DNA from: Megaleporinus macrocephalus
Taxonomy: Eukaryota; Chordata; Actinopteri; Characiformes; Anostomidae
NCBI GenBank assembly: GCA_021613375.1
Contig: CM038702.1
Span: forward strand, 25,966,349 to 26,030,348
Direction: 5' to 3'
DNA length: 64,000 nucleotides
Shown here: in pieces, positions 10,731 to 24,568 of the stretch
Layout: each line of letters opens with the position of its first letter
Position numbering within the stretch: position 1 is the first letter of the stretch
Position numbers and translations under genes: made by a program
Notes under the pieces: model-generated
Told to the model about the DNA's origin: nothing
What the model saw: the letters and a program-made list of their open reading frames with translations, nothing else
Databases searched by the model: none

Positions 10731-11995
10731 TTAGATTTTTTGCTGAACTATTCTTTAAGCTCTTAACATCCTACCATGCTCTGAGGTCTGTATAAAACAG
10801 TTAAACGGGCCCAGCTGACCAGTTGAGTTTGAATCAAGAGGGCTAGAGAAAAAAGATCTGATTGACTATAATGAGGGTTCATTATTGGGGTGTGGGTGGC
10901 TGGAGCTTCAGACTGCTCAGCTGGCTAGTGTTTAAATAGGAACAATGACTAAAGTGACATCAGCATTTAGATCAGTGAGAAAGGCATCAGTAAATGGGGC
11001 TAGAGATTATGTGGAAAGCGTAGATTGAGTGTGTGTGATGCTCATACAGTAGTGCGATAAGTGAATAAAAACAGAAGAGCGACTGCTTCTCAGGTGGGTG
11101 AGAACATCAGTGCAGAGCATATTGAGACTGTATCGGCAAGAACTGTCCATCCACACCTACACAGTGAGAGATATTATAGTAAAGCTGCAGTCCTACTATA
11201 TTATCCCCTCATTACTGAGATGAATGCCCACATTTGAGAGTTCAGTGCTATAAATCTAGAGGCACACGCCTACAGAGATGTGGAAGAAGTCATATGTCAG
11301 ATGAGTCATACTTCACCATACTCTTCACAAGTCAGCGAGTGCATCTACAGCAAACCCCGGAAGAGCTGTACAGGCCTTAATGCTCAACTCCTACACAAGG
11401 TGGAAAGTACAGTATGCTCACCCCCTAATTAATGTCTTGGACCCCTGAATGTCTTAAAATGAAAATTCAGCAGAATCCCTTAACATAAACTCACAGTGAT
11501 GTTATGCTGTCTACATCAAGCTGCTTCAGCCACAATCAGTCAGTCTTTGATTCTCTTGCACTGGTCTGCCTCTGGGTGGCGCTGTAGCAAATCTGTAAAC
11601 TTGTAAATCTGAAAACTTGAACACTTGATAAGTGAGCCCTGTTGTGAATGAACCATATGAAAATGATTGTTTTCGGGGGTCTGCCCTGAATCCGTGTATG
11701 CAAAATGGTGTCTGTCGGTTGAGCAGAAGTTCAGTAGATTGGCCCTTACTTTCCATCCTATTCGTTCTGTATGAGGGGACCCCCCCCCCCAAAAAAAAAA
11801 AAAATCCACTCCTATCTATATATAAGAGAGTAGAATCATGAAAAGTCAGTGGATCCGGACAAAATCCGCTAAACGGTTGTGACTGTTACGCGGATTGACC
11901 GGAGAGAAAACCCGGATCAGGATCGGAATAGTTCTGCTATCTGAGTTTATACTTCTATTACTAAATGAAACACTTTAAATCAGAAAGTGTTCAGT
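10731..11995. other. Spacer without a gene
   Basis: No recognisable coding signal. A C11A14 homopolymer junction lies at 11780-11804. Frames overlapping it (11526-11841, both strands) have no family resemblance. Confidence 0.6.
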
Positions 11996-12004
11996 TTTCA
12001 GTGA

Positions 12005-12180
12005 CGAGCCAATAAGCTGGCTGGCTGATGCTGATTTGCTGGTTCATGGCCGCTCGTTACGCAACAGGGAGCAGTTGTGACTCGCGATGACACCACAAAT
12101 GGCTGAACTGGGGGTATAAATAGAGGGGCCTGCACATGTCTTCAGAATAGGGATGAAGTCTCCCCACCCTTGACACTGGT
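12005..12180 (+). promoter_or_regulatory. TATA-type promoter-like module
   Basis: In order on the + strand: a CCAAT box (GAGCCAATAAG, about 12006-12016), a C/EBP-like TTACGCAAC (about 12057-12065), a GTGACTCGCGATGACACC stretch with AP-1/CRE-like words, and a consensus TATAAATA at 12115-12122 in a G-rich setting. A plausible leader follows, with a splice-donor-like CTG|GTGAGG at 12178/12179. No open frame of note follows (the first ATG, 12152, meets a stop after six codons). It may be the promoter of an unseen spliced transcript or the internal promoter of a transposable element: TAGGGATG at 12149 and CATCCCTA at about 12704 are inverted. Confidence 0.4.
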
Positions 12181-12985
12181 GAGGAACTTTGAACCATGAT
12201 TAAACGATAAAGGACTGATGGTTCATCCAGATAGTGTTGCCACTTTCAAACCAATAAGCAGTGAGTTTACATCTAAAGACTTATTAACTTTACTTACATA
12301 GTGTAAATGAAACAGGTCTCTGACAGAGAGGTTCAACTGATGTTAGACATGCTGCTTTGGGAGACTGTAAGAGAACTGACAGTTGAAAGTTTGGTGTGTA
12401 GTTAATTTCCAAACCATGTTATTCACAGCTACAGACGACGTTAGCCTGCTGTATGCTGTCTGCCAGAGCCTAGCATTGCCATTAATGTTATTAACATGGA
12501 CTCATTAGCGAACTTGACTTTAAGTGACTTACACATTTATAATGAAAAATAACTCCTTATGTCCACCTTCTTCTTTTCTGCTGCCATCCTCACTCGCTTT
12601 TCACACCCATGTGTCACCCACGCCGTACCTGAGTCTCATATTGGTGGGGACAATTTAATAATCACTGGATATTGGTGGGGGCACATCACTACGCCCTTGG
12701 TTCCATCCCTACAGTACTGTTATTGAGACTTGTAGCATCTATACCAAGGAGCACTAAAGCTTTTCTGGCTTACTAACTTTCATTTGTCGCCCATTCTAAG
12801 CCTAATAAACCTAACCATAACCTTTACCTCAGCAGCCAATAGGAAAGGTTTTTTTCTTTTACATTAATGTGATTTCATGAAGAAAGCCAAAGCTGTTCCC
12901 AGATCAGTCATCCTGCTTACTGAGAAGATAGCAGTTATGAATAAATGAGATTAATTCCCTCAAGGCAGCATTAGGCAAGGTCATC

Positions 12986-13023
<38 letters not shown>

Positions 13024-14289
13024 GCTCCTTCTCCTGGTGAGGGAACCGACATGTTTTCCCATGGTCCTTTGTGTGGTTTCCCTTGGAGATGGACCCAGTG
13101 TTTCTCTTCATACAGACGCTCTCGGTTTGACTCACCAGCTTGCTCTTAAACTGAATTTAAGTATGTACTGTTCACTTTCCACACAGTCCATGTATAGAAA
13201 CCGTTTCTGTGATGTCTGTTCAGCAGTTTAGCCATGCCCATTCATGCTGAAGTTATAAGGAGTGTTTCAGACTGAATGCGGCAGAATACAGGGCAGCCAT
13301 TCTAAACAGCAAAGAACAGAACAGAACTCATTTACATATATCATATACTAAGACAATAGCAAAAACAGCATGTTTAATTTTATGGGATAAAGAGTGGTTG
13401 AACTAGGGATAAAAATTAAATACAAGGGTAGCATGGGATTTGGGCATTACCGTGCTGTCTGTGGCTTTACAATAATAACATGGGCCCCCATAGACTTTGC
13501 ATTAGCAGTAAATCTGATAGAGGTGATTGTGAGTATGCTTACGTTCAAATGTTCGCCAGTGAGACGTTTGGAATGACTGCCTTTAATGGAATAAGAGTGA
13601 TTTGGAAACTGGACATTTTAATTTTGGTGGGCTGGGGATTACTCAGTAATTAAAAATGAATAGGTACATGCATGAAATGTGTGTTGGGTGTTAATCAAAG
13701 CACTGAGTAACAGAAACAGTATTTTTAGATGGCAAATTAGACGGTTACTTAAATAAACACTACTTCTGCGTGACAGTGATATAGCAGCCTGAATCATCGT
13801 GAAGCTGTTCACACCCTGCATTGACGTGTTTTGTGTCCAGATTGCATCAGGCTGTATATTGGCCATTTACACTTTTCACTAAAATGCTTTCCCAGCAGGA
13901 CAAGATGAGATTTGATTTTACTTCCCTGTGTTGAAGTGCATCAACGAATATGTTGTGTTAATCTTGCTTTTGCGAACTTTTTCCCCTATTAATAGATAAG
14001 CTCAGCCTTAACACTTTCATCTGTAAGAATGTGGTTTAAATGATCTGTTCATAATCCACTCATAATTCATACTGGAGTGATTTAATCTGGCCTTTCATGT
14101 AATCAAGTGAAACTTTAGTGTAAATAAGCAACAAATAGAATCAGTAAAAGTAGTTGGGGGAACTGAATCAAAATTTTTCCACATGTAATGGTTCTTGTAA
14201 CTGTGACTGTTTTCACTAGTATAAACCTGTTTGGGTGAAGCTGCTTATAAAACCAGAAAAGTGTTTTTCCAGAACGACATGAAGATACT
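12181..14289. other. Spacer; possible DNA-element body then single-copy DNA
   Basis: 12181-12715 contains words such as ATTGGTGGGGACA and TATTGGTGGGGGCAC (12640-12690) that look like an old DNA element. The rest contains a (CT)n tract at 12991-13021 and no supported exon. Confidence 0.5.
12991..13021. repeat. (CT)n microsatellite
   Basis: About 15 CT dinucleotides. Confidence 0.95.
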
Positions 14290-15030
14290 TTTATGCTGAG
14301 GTGTTGCTATGTGACTGCTGTGTTATCCAAAGTCATTGCTAGGTGTTTGCTATGATATCTAAGATAGCTGTTATGCCTGGCTAAAGGATTGCTGAGGAGT
14401 TGCAAGGTTTCTCAAGTGGTTTCAGGGGGCTGCTATGGTATCCCAAGTGGTTGCTTTGGTGTTGCTAGGGCATTGCAGTGGTGTCCTAAATGGTTGCTAA
14501 GGTGTTGCTAATTATCCCAAATGGTTGCTAGGGTGTAGCTACATATCCCAATGAATTGCTAGGGTCTTGCTATGCTATCACTGGTGGTTGCTATGGTGTT
14601 GCTGAGCCATTGCTATGGAATCCCAGATTGTTGTTCAGGAATTGCTCAGTGGTTGTTATGTACACTATTCCGAGTGGTTGCTTTGGTGTTGCTAGGGCAT
14701 TGCAGTGGTATCGCAAATCGTTGCTAAGTATTTGCTAGGTACCTCAAATGATTGCTAGAGTGTTGCTAAGATCTTGCTAGGCTATTATATGTGATTGCCA
14801 TGGTGTTGATGGCAGTTGCTAAGGTGGTTGCTAGGTTGTTGCTATGTTGTTCCGGGTGGTTGCTAGATAGTTGTTATGGTATCCAAATGGTTCTTAGGGT
14901 GTTGTAGTGGCATCCCAAGTGGTTGGTAGGGTGTTGCCTGGTTGTAGTTATGGTGTTCCTGGTGGTTGGTAGGGTGTTGCAAGATGTTTACTTTAGTATC
15001 TCAGTTGATTACTAGGGCGGTGCTTTGTGG
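14290..15030. repeat. Degenerate minisatellite of TGGTTGCTAGGGTGTTGCTA type
   Basis: About 740 bases of irregular, diverged units of roughly 20 bases built from GGTTGCTA, GGTGTTGCTA and TATCCCAAGT words. Similar GGTTGCTA repeats are common in fish genomes. Units are too diverged for a fixed period, so the array is old. Frames crossing it are not genes. Confidence 0.85.
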
Positions 15031-17350
15031 CAACAAAATTAAAATATTCAATTTAACACTGAAATATGCAAATTATCTCTGCTGTGATTGGCTGCCCTGA
15101 ATTGCACCTCATTCAAAAAGCAGTCTGGACTGGACACTCGTTCATTGTGAGTGGATAGGGCTACTAGTTAGTGTGTATTTTATGTGACATCACAGAAACA
15201 TCCATTCTAAATGGTGAACACTTAGGCCTGTGTGGATTGTTTAACTCAGTCAGTCAGTAGGAGGCAAGCATTACTTTACCTTCCCTGTAAACATCTGCAT
15301 ATTGACTTGCATTGAGGAGAATATCGAACTGCTTTGATGAGGCATGTTGTGTCCTCAGCTCATTAAAATTCTATTAGGGATGTTTGCAGCATGCTGGAGT
15401 CTGCTGATACGTACATTATAAAGCAGTTGGAGTCCAGGGTGAATCTTTGAGCACACCAACTCAGCAAACACTATAAACCCAGTAGTTTGGTATGCTGTGC
15501 CATACCTGTGTGAGGATGTTGGGAGTCTATAAAATGTGCCCCCTCTTTATGCTCAGTGGGGAACCCTCAGGGCCTTTTAGGCCTATAGAAGATAGAAATA
15601 AAAAATAATAAACTCTTCTGTGTTTTATTTAAATTATATATGAATTACGGAAATGCACATTGCTGATGATTAATTATTTGGTACTGGTTAAATTCTCACA
15701 CACTGAAAAACTAACCCAAAAGGAGTTTTTCTCCACAGTTCATAGATACTGCCACACAAGTTCTCCCACTGGCTAGGACTTCGAGAGGTAGACTAAAGTT
15801 AGAACGACCACTAACAATGAGAAAGTGACAAAGAAATCAACCAATCATTTTTTGATTTAAAATGAACATGACCATTTTTGTGAGGAAGAAAATGTCATTC
15901 AGGATCTTCTGCAGATCATAGATACATCACTATGGAAAAGCTGTAGTCTAAGCAGTTTTAGTCAGTTATTAGAAATGGAAAACAGCAGTGGCAGCTCTCC
16001 TAAATGAAAGTGCACTGAGAAACTCAATCATTATCAGATTTCTGCAGTTATTTGATTATTTAAGTGGTCATGTAAACAGCATATTCTAATTCTGTAGATC
16101 AAATTAATATGGAAATGTAACATCCATTTGGATTTACTGTGATTTTATTTGCAAGATTTTATGCTTTGCCACTTCTTTAATCAAATGTACTAATAACAAT
16201 AATGTATGTAGATTTATATCTGTAAAATATATAGCTATATAGAATATGCACATCAATAAATAATATATTATAGCATTACATTAGGGCCAATTCAAAATAT
16301 GCTTTACTGCCGGACAATTCCAGTGAAGGTAATGTTTCATAAATGTAATTTATTGTTCATAATATTCTTTATACATTCCCTAAAAATATCTTTTTTAGAT
16401 ATACATTGCTAAGTTGAACAGCATTAAAAAATAAGCAGTGTGCCAAAGCTGTATTAATTATGAATGGAATTGTTCATATTCCACTCGATATTAATGTGCC
16501 ACAGTCTGCTGTAGTGTGCAAAGTCATACCAGCCATTTCAGCCATGCCAGCTATTCACTCTGTTGCCTAGACAACATGGACTGGATGTTGCTTTGCTTGT
16601 ATCCCACTACAGACCAAAATTTGTGAAAAACAGCATTGAGGAGACTGAGTTTAGGAATTTATGTGTAATTCACAAATATAAGATAAGCCATGCATGGTAT
16701 GAAACTTACTGACTATATGGGTGAAGGTGGGAATCAGGAGTCACGTCTACAACACAAATATAGACATTGAATTTGCTGTCCAAACCCACCAGTGAATCTA
16801 CACACATTTTCCAAGTTCACAAACGTTCCCAAAATAAAAAACGTTTTCTTTGAGGAGCATTTTGCCATACAGCCCCTAAACGTAACTCTCTACCCTTAAA
16901 AAGGAAACAATGTCAGTCATATGTCTGGTTCCCATCACCACCGCTGCAAACGTTCCTCTAGAACAGAACATTTAACAGCAAAACACTTTAATGTATATTT
17001 TAAAGTTGAACTTAAACACAAGTTTATATCTAAATTATTATTCTCACTGCTACCACAGTAGGGGCTTACTAATGTATCCAAAGCAGTTTATTCCTACATT
17101 TTCCATTGCTGTGCTGTGCATTTACTATTTCATTGTTTTTAAACAGTTAAATGCTTATCTAAAATTGAACAAATTATATGAGAAGTTTTAATTAGGTTTT
17201 CATTCTAACTGAAAGACTGGAACAGCATTGGTTTGTGATGTTAATGACCTCAGGTTTAGCACTGATGTGCAAAATCATTCTGGTCTTAGTGCAGCATTGT
17301 TAGTCTCTCAGGCACAGTTTTAGAATGGTTACAATAATGTTTAACAAATA

Positions 17351-17353
<3 letters not shown>
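15031..17353. other. AT-rich spacer with an interspersed repeat
   Basis: About 15770-16020 shares blocks with about 20745-20940: AGAAATCAAC.AATC, TAGTCTAA and GTTTTAGTCAGTT, then GCAGCTCT or TCAGCTCT. They are two copies of one unnamed repeat. No exon recognised. Confidence 0.5.

Positions 17354-17441
<88 letters not shown>
17354..17441. repeat. (TA)n microsatellite
   Basis: An uninterrupted TA tract of about 88 bases. Confidence 0.97.
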
Positions 17442-17444
<3 letters not shown>

Positions 17445-18512
17445 TCTAGGTGAGGAAACATAATATACTATTAATATTATAATAGCTATGCTAATGACAC
17501 ATAACTATGCATTTCCAATCTAGTGATAATCTTTGTCTTATTAATATTTCTAGTTGCTGCTATTGCTGGTGACAACAATCTGTAAAGCACTCTGAGCTGC
17601 CACTAGTATAAAAAGTGCTTTGTAAGTAAAGATTCCATATTTCTACTAGTTTTTGACTGGAGCTTTTAAATGGAGGAATCAGGTGGATCTGATTAAAGCT
17701 GATTAAATCTTTGTATACAGTTATTGTTGCTTTTGCACAAGAATACTACATTTAAGTGTGTTCTCTGTAGTTGAACTTGTTGTCACTTAGAAAATCAACA
17801 AACTTCTCAAACCTATAGGATAAAAATGAGTGTGGATAGTTATCTCATTATTTGTATTAAGGCCTGGAAATAATAAAAAACGAGTGCTAGATATTAGTTT
17901 AGTAATCAGATTATGTATACACTTATGTGACGTTCACATGTTTGCTGTAGATGGACGACAGCAAACTGGATATTCCATTGTTTTCACAGAAAATTCCCAA
18001 AATTCCCACCACAGCAGCAGAATAAACCGGATGTTGATTTTTTGGTGAAGATACGGACATCAACATCTTCTCATTGAATTTCAAACAAATTCCTTGTTAC
18101 AAAAATAAAAGTACAAAGCATCTTCCAGACTTTCTCTACCTATAATTAGCAAGCTACACTGACAAAGCTCTCCTCTGATAATCATCCATTCCTGAGGTTA
18201 AGATTAGCATTTGGATTAGTTATATAATACATACATGACCTATTATTATTATGACATGTAGCCTAGATACTTATAATATAGTATATGTGGACAGTGTATG
18301 TATAAGAAACATTTAAAGACCAACTTTTTCACAAATCCAGATACTGGAGGTATGACATGTTGAGATGTTTTATAATTGTTGAAACTACATTAACTCTTTC
18401 TGTTTCTTCCTTCTTTTATGAACATCCTATTTCTTTCTTTCTCTGTTGTTAGTCCCTGGAGGTAAAAGAGGTGGGAGATTGTTTTAAGAATGTAAAAATG
18501 TTTATTGTACAA

Positions 18513-19327
18513 TAGGGCTGCACCTAACGATTAATTTCTTAATCTAACGATTCTTTTTTTACTGATTAGTTCATTAATTAAACGACTAATTTTTAGATTA
18601 CTCTAATGTGAGTGTGTTAGGAATTAAGATCTTTATTTTATTATGGATTTGTAACCAATGGATGCCATTTACATTGTGGGAAGTTTTATGATAAATGGAT
18701 CAATAGAAATACTTTCTGGTTCCATTGACTTACTTTGAAAGTAACCACAGTTTTTGTCTTCTCCTCTAAAGTCGCCATTTTGCACTGTGTGTGGGGGGGG
18801 CATGGCTATTTTAGACTTAATGTATTAAAGGGGACCTTAAATGCACATGCTCTATGAATGGTTAAAGACTAGAAGTCTACGCTCCGACTCAGTGAGGCAC
18901 AAATGACACATAGCCTACAGGCCTTCGGACAGTTTGTGGACTATATATTTTGGCAGAGAGTTGTTTGAGAAGCAGCTCTGTGTTTTAAAGCTCCCGCGGT
19001 ATCGAGAACAGTCTTAGGTAACCGTTTCTATTAGGAAATGGTTAAGATAAAATAAAATAAAATAAATCTGCTAAGATAAAATAAACAAGTAAACAAGTGT
19101 TGTCCTGCTGCTGTGCTCGCGCATAGCAGTGGTACTGTTGTGATCATCTCCACTGTGCAGAGCTGACAGAGCACCACATTGTTGTGTTTCTGTGTGTAGC
19201 TGCAGCTTGCACTCTGGATAAATCCATGCTTTCAGTAGGCGTGGCCATCTTTGCGATGCATTGATGTACGTTATGCTAATCAATGTATTTGGGTAATCGA
19301 TTACGTCGACACGTTGCCCCAGCCCTA
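18513..19327. mobile_element. Non-autonomous hAT transposon, 815 bp
   Basis: The ends are TAGGGCTG (18513) and CAGCCCTA (ending 19327), with hAT-style subterminal words TAACGATTAAT and GGGTAATCGATTACGTCGAC. Flanking 8-base sequences TTGTACAA (18505-18512) and CTGTACAA (19328-19335) agree at seven of eight positions, as expected for the 8-bp target duplication of hAT. No transposase frame is present; the frame at 19071-19346 (-) crosses the element end and is accidental. Confidence 0.82.
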
Positions 19328-21707
19328 CTGTACAATCATTATACACACTACATATTAAGAAAGATAGAATATATAAACTAAGAATATTTTGTAAAATATA
19401 ACAATGAATAATATGTAGCCTAAAAGATTATTGATTATTACAGTTGTAATTCAACTTTGAATTAAAATTATTAGTTATTCATAAAATATAAAACTCATAC
19501 AAAACTGAACCTGAACACCTGAACATAGACCAATCATCTTACATCCATTTATAATATTAAATAATAACATTCCATTCTGCCCCAGGGAATATTTACATTT
19601 TATAAATAATAAACATCAACAAACAAGTAATGCCATCCTAGAGAGATCTTTTTTTTTTTTTTAATTCTGTTTGAAGCCACATGAGTAAGTCTTTTCGAGA
19701 TTACCAAATAATTCCACACAGTTTCAGGCAAGTGTGTGATGACATGCAGTTAGCACCATGCTAATCTGTGGGTTATATGATTCCATTACTTGCTTGCTTT
19801 ATAGGTGTTGTAGCTCCAGAGTAAAACTAAAGAAGCAAACTTCAGATACTAGATATATCTTGACAGATTGTTTAAATTTTATATTTTGGTTGACTTTATT
19901 GATCGTTTGAAGCTCCTCATGAGTTAAACACATAGCACAGCGAAAAAGAAGCACACTGTATTTAGTGCCTTTCACCTCTTTTAATGGATTCAGTTCAGAT
20001 TCAAGTACAAATGAACTTTTTAGCAATCTGTGAAGGTAAAGTGTCCTTGAACAGCTACCTCCTTATTATCTAATAGAGTGGATAAAGAACCCAGTGTGGC
20101 TTATCAAGCGTGTTTCCTCCTCAACGTGTGGGGATAGATGGACAGAATTGATCCTGTCTGAGGTTTATTGCGTGTGTGATGTAGTGCAGACTGAATGTGG
20201 TTGAGTGTTCAGAGGCTTTTCCTGTCTTAAGGACTGAGTGTGGCCCATTGGCTGCCCGCCACAGTTTACTGTTTATATTGATCTGCCCTGCTGTATGAAA
20301 CAGGGTCATCACGTCAGCTTGATGTTGCTGTAAACCACAGTGACACTGTAATATACTCCTCTTGGATTTCTGCTGGCTACTTAGACTGTTGGGCCATCTG
20401 AACACACTTAGGCTTGTCAGTATTGTCAGGCTATTCTTATGGAGGCATCCTTTATAAAATACACGCAGGGTATGAAGTATTTCAGTGAGTGTTTACTATG
20501 TAATTTATGTAATTTGACTCTGGACCTTCCTAATATCTCTCATTTAAGCTATTTTTTATTGAATACAACCATTATGTTGGAGGCATTACTATGAACCCTG
20601 TAAGTACTCTTTTCTAAGTTAGAATTGGAAACAAATAGATTAATCATTATAAAACCTCTTCAGTCAGAATCGACTCATAGGTAGCTTTACTAGGCAGATA
20701 CAGCCAGGTTAGCTCTCCCACGATTAGGGCAGGAGCTTGGTTGAAAGTCTTTCCTCTTCTATTAGCTACCAAAATAACTGACAGAGAAATCAACAAATCG
20801 TGTTTTGATGTCTGATGGGCTGGACCATTTCACTTTCACAAAGTTCTAAATATGTCAGTATCTATAAATACAAACCATAGTCTAACCAAGTTTTAGTCAG
20901 TTGTTAAGATAGAAAAACAGGGTCAGCTCTATGGCAGGACCACCAGAAGAATCACTACAAAACTTTTACATACCAGGCAAAATGTCTGCTATGTTGTGTT
21001 TTTTCATTACTGCCAGCACGAAAATGATCAGTATAAACGCAGGGGTAAAGCAGTGCATATGTTTTTTTCTTTTTTTTTCTTATTTCTCCTCCTCTTACAT
21101 TAATATATGTTTAAAACACATGGAATGTCTTTTACAAGGTTCCAATGTCCATGTTTAATGAAAAACTACAAAAAACGGTTGTGCAGCAGCGTTAGAAATT
21201 AAGATTACTGTACAACTGTTTGTGTTTTGACATGTATGGCCCAAACTGGTCGCAAGTGTGCTCAAAAGATCAATCGTTAAAAGGACTGACCCCTTAAAAT
21301 AAAAATAAAAAATTGTCAGTCTGCATTGTTTTCAATATTGACTTCAGTGTTTGAGTAAAATGTTCACAGTTCACAGTGCAGTAGTGTTTAGATTCATTTA
21401 ATCTAATTTAGCTGGTTTGGCATGGCTGTCACTCTCTGTGGAAAGCCTTCAGTCTGCAGTGCTTGTTTCAGTATCCTTGTGAATTTTGTAGTTCTCGTGT
21501 TAATAAACACACCTTTATACACCTGTGCACTGTCATGCAGCACTTTTTAAATGAAACAACAGAAGCCCTATCACCCCCTACACTTCCTGTAGTGCCTTAA
21601 TGTCTTCAAGACTGTATAGATTGCATGACGGCACCTTTTTAAGTAAAAAACACAGCAGCCACAAAAAACTATTTCTTTCTTACTTTGTTCTTCCCTGTTA
21701 CTGCTGT

Positions 21708-21708
<1 letters not shown>

Positions 21709-21768
<60 letters not shown>

Positions 21769-21787
21769 GTAAAGTTGCTGATTCCGC

Positions 21788-21820
<33 letters not shown>
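21709..21820. repeat. (GT)n and (CT)n microsatellites
   Basis: (GT)n at 21709-21770 with one TTT interruption, then (CT)n at 21791-21820. Confidence 0.95.
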
Positions 21821-21825
<5 letters not shown>

Positions 21826-24529
21826 AGATCAGTGTTGGCAGCCTTTTGAATATGCATTTCTGTTACACTGAAAGATGGGATACACTAACTTTGCTTGATT
21901 CAAATGCGTTCATAAAGTTTATTATTTAAAAACGCTAATTGTCAAACGTTAGTAAACTTACAAAATTATGTTTAGATTGATATATGCTCTTCCAAACCAT
22001 TTCTTATTTCTGCTTCTCCATATTTTAGTGTTTTTTTATTTGGTCTAACTCACCATACACACCATCTCAGCTCATTAACAAGCCTTTGATTAGTTTACAA
22101 TGGAGTTACAAAAGCAATATAGCAAAAAAGTTTATGTCTATCTATGAACCTCTAGGTCTTCTTAAGGATGTTGGAGAGAAGTAAGAGTAAGAGAGACAAG
22201 CAAAAGAAATTCTAGCTCTAGTAAATATGGATAATACCTACAGCAGTCTAGCCTGCCCTACCAGTGTAATGTCTAATGTCTGATTAGCAGTTAGGTCCCC
22301 AAATATTTGGATGTCTGCAAAGTTGTTTTCGCTGTCCAGTTGTTGGAAATTAAAATAATAACTATAATAATAAAAACAATAACTTAATGGGCAGAGCTTT
22401 CTTCCTTTGAGGGTATTTACATCAAAACCCTGATGAGTGAACCATTTTCATGCATAATCAGGTCTATTTGCACTGTGAAGCACCATAGAAGCTGTTTTTG
22501 TAAGCAATCCCATTATCAGTAAACTCAAGGGAACCAGTTACACTGGCAGCAATTTCCTGCCCATGACATAACACTACCTCCATCATCCATACTCTTTTTA
22601 TGCCATCATTCTGGTACAACTGGTACAGTTGATCTTTGTCTTATCTGTCCAAGATAAGGAACAAGTTGTTCCAGAACCATACAGGCTTCTTTTTTGGTCA
22701 AACTCTAATTTGGTTGCTCTGATTTTGGTTGACATCTTGTGGTAAACCCCCTGTATTCTACATATTTGCTTCTCTTGATTCTTGACTTTGACAGCAATTG
22801 TTTTGGTCAACTGAAGGTTGTCTGTTGACCAGAAAAGAATTTCTCTATCATACACTGGAGCTGTTCTCCATTGTGTTTCTGAGCTGACTGGCGAGTTCTT
22901 TTTTTAAATAATGTATCAAATTGTTGCTATCTATCTGATGGGTTTGTTTTGAATTTTTAGTTGAATGTTGAATTTTATTTACTGGCTGTGAAGCTCTTTG
23001 GAATGTGTGCAGGTCTGGCACGGTTACCGTGCTAGGCATGCTCTCGTGTGCACTGCAGTCACTACCTAGATAGCGCCACATTGGCAACAGGAAGTGAGGC
23101 CTGCGGTGTGTGATTCTGGCTCCCTTTCTGCTACTACCACTATTTTGTGACATGTGTTCCTATTGCCTGTGCATTGTGTGAAATAGTTTGTGTTTGTCAT
23201 CCCTGTTTTATCTAAACCACTGTGTGTAGACATCCCACCCTATCCCTACCAGAGAAGTCCAACAGGTAAGACTGAGGCGCCTTATACATTCCATCACGCA
23301 GTAGTTGTTGTATAGATACACTAGGTAAGAGACGGGTGCCCTTTGTGAATTTATGTATGTTAGTGTTGGTAGGTTTTGTTTTCTTTGTTTTCTGTATATA
23401 GTAAAAATAGGTTAGGTTAATGTTTTGTTTTGTTTCTTTCTTTTCTTTGGCACCGTCTCCGTTGGCTCCCCTTAGGCCTCAATAGGGAGATTAAAGGGGT
23501 AAAAAATTAGAAGTGTTGGCAGAGAGCAGCATAGACTACCATAACTTGTCACCAGCAGAACCAGCCTAAACTAGCATAGAACTTTGACTGTTCTGTCCTT
23601 TTCTTTTTTTGTCTGAAGGGTTCTAGTGTTGGTTAACAGCTTTAGCTTTATAGCTTAAATGATAAACTGAAGAAGCAGAAATGGCTAATCAACGCCATCT
23701 AGGAAAATGGTTTAAATTAGTTTTTTATGCTTAACTATTCTTTAAATGTCAATATATTCCAAATAGTTCTAGCAGGCCAGAGAATGAGTAATACAGATTA
23801 GTATGCCATGTTGTTTATGTGCAGATGTTTAATGTAAAACTCCACAGTTCACCTGCCCCTGCAGGGATGCTAAACCAAAGGGAAAGTCTCCTGATTTGTC
23901 ATGTTTTTGCAGCTTTGAAAGTGGATTAAGGCAACATGATCATTAAAATGTTTTGGCTTTAGGACTTTTCTGACATTTTGTGTGGAATTGATATTGATTT
24001 TCCTAATGCTGTCCTCTCCAGGCTTATTGTTAATATCCAATTTGTGAGACATTTGCCCATTTGAAAGATTGTTTTGATGATCCCTCTGGTTACGAATGAT
24101 GTGTGTGATGTTTCGCTTTACTTTTTTTCATTTTTCTGTTTTTTAAAGATCCTCTATGCATTATTTTTTTAGTAGCAGCTTTTGTAGCACAAGTGGCCTC
24201 CTCTGCAGAAAGGAAATGGGTTCTTAAAAAGACTGAAAGTGACAAATAATTGATAAAGTTGTCACGGGAGGTGTGAAGCGAGTGAACTTCTCAAGTGAAC
24301 GATAAGGCAGAGAATGGAGAGAATTCCCTACACAGACCATTCGCCCCCTTTAACAATGCTTCAGTGCTCTTAAACAAAGCATCATATAGGGTACACAGTA
24401 ATACAATCAACTATTATAGTGTGTACTAGTATAATTGCACATGTATTGAAAGGCAGATTATGACAGATAAACTTTAAATTCATGCCTTTAATAAACTATG
24501 ACTGTGGCTGTATGTGCTGAGATTTATAA

Positions 24530-24530
<1 letters not shown>

Positions 24531-24568
<38 letters not shown>
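24531..24568. repeat. (TAA)n microsatellite
   Basis: About 12 TAA trinucleotides. Confidence 0.95.
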
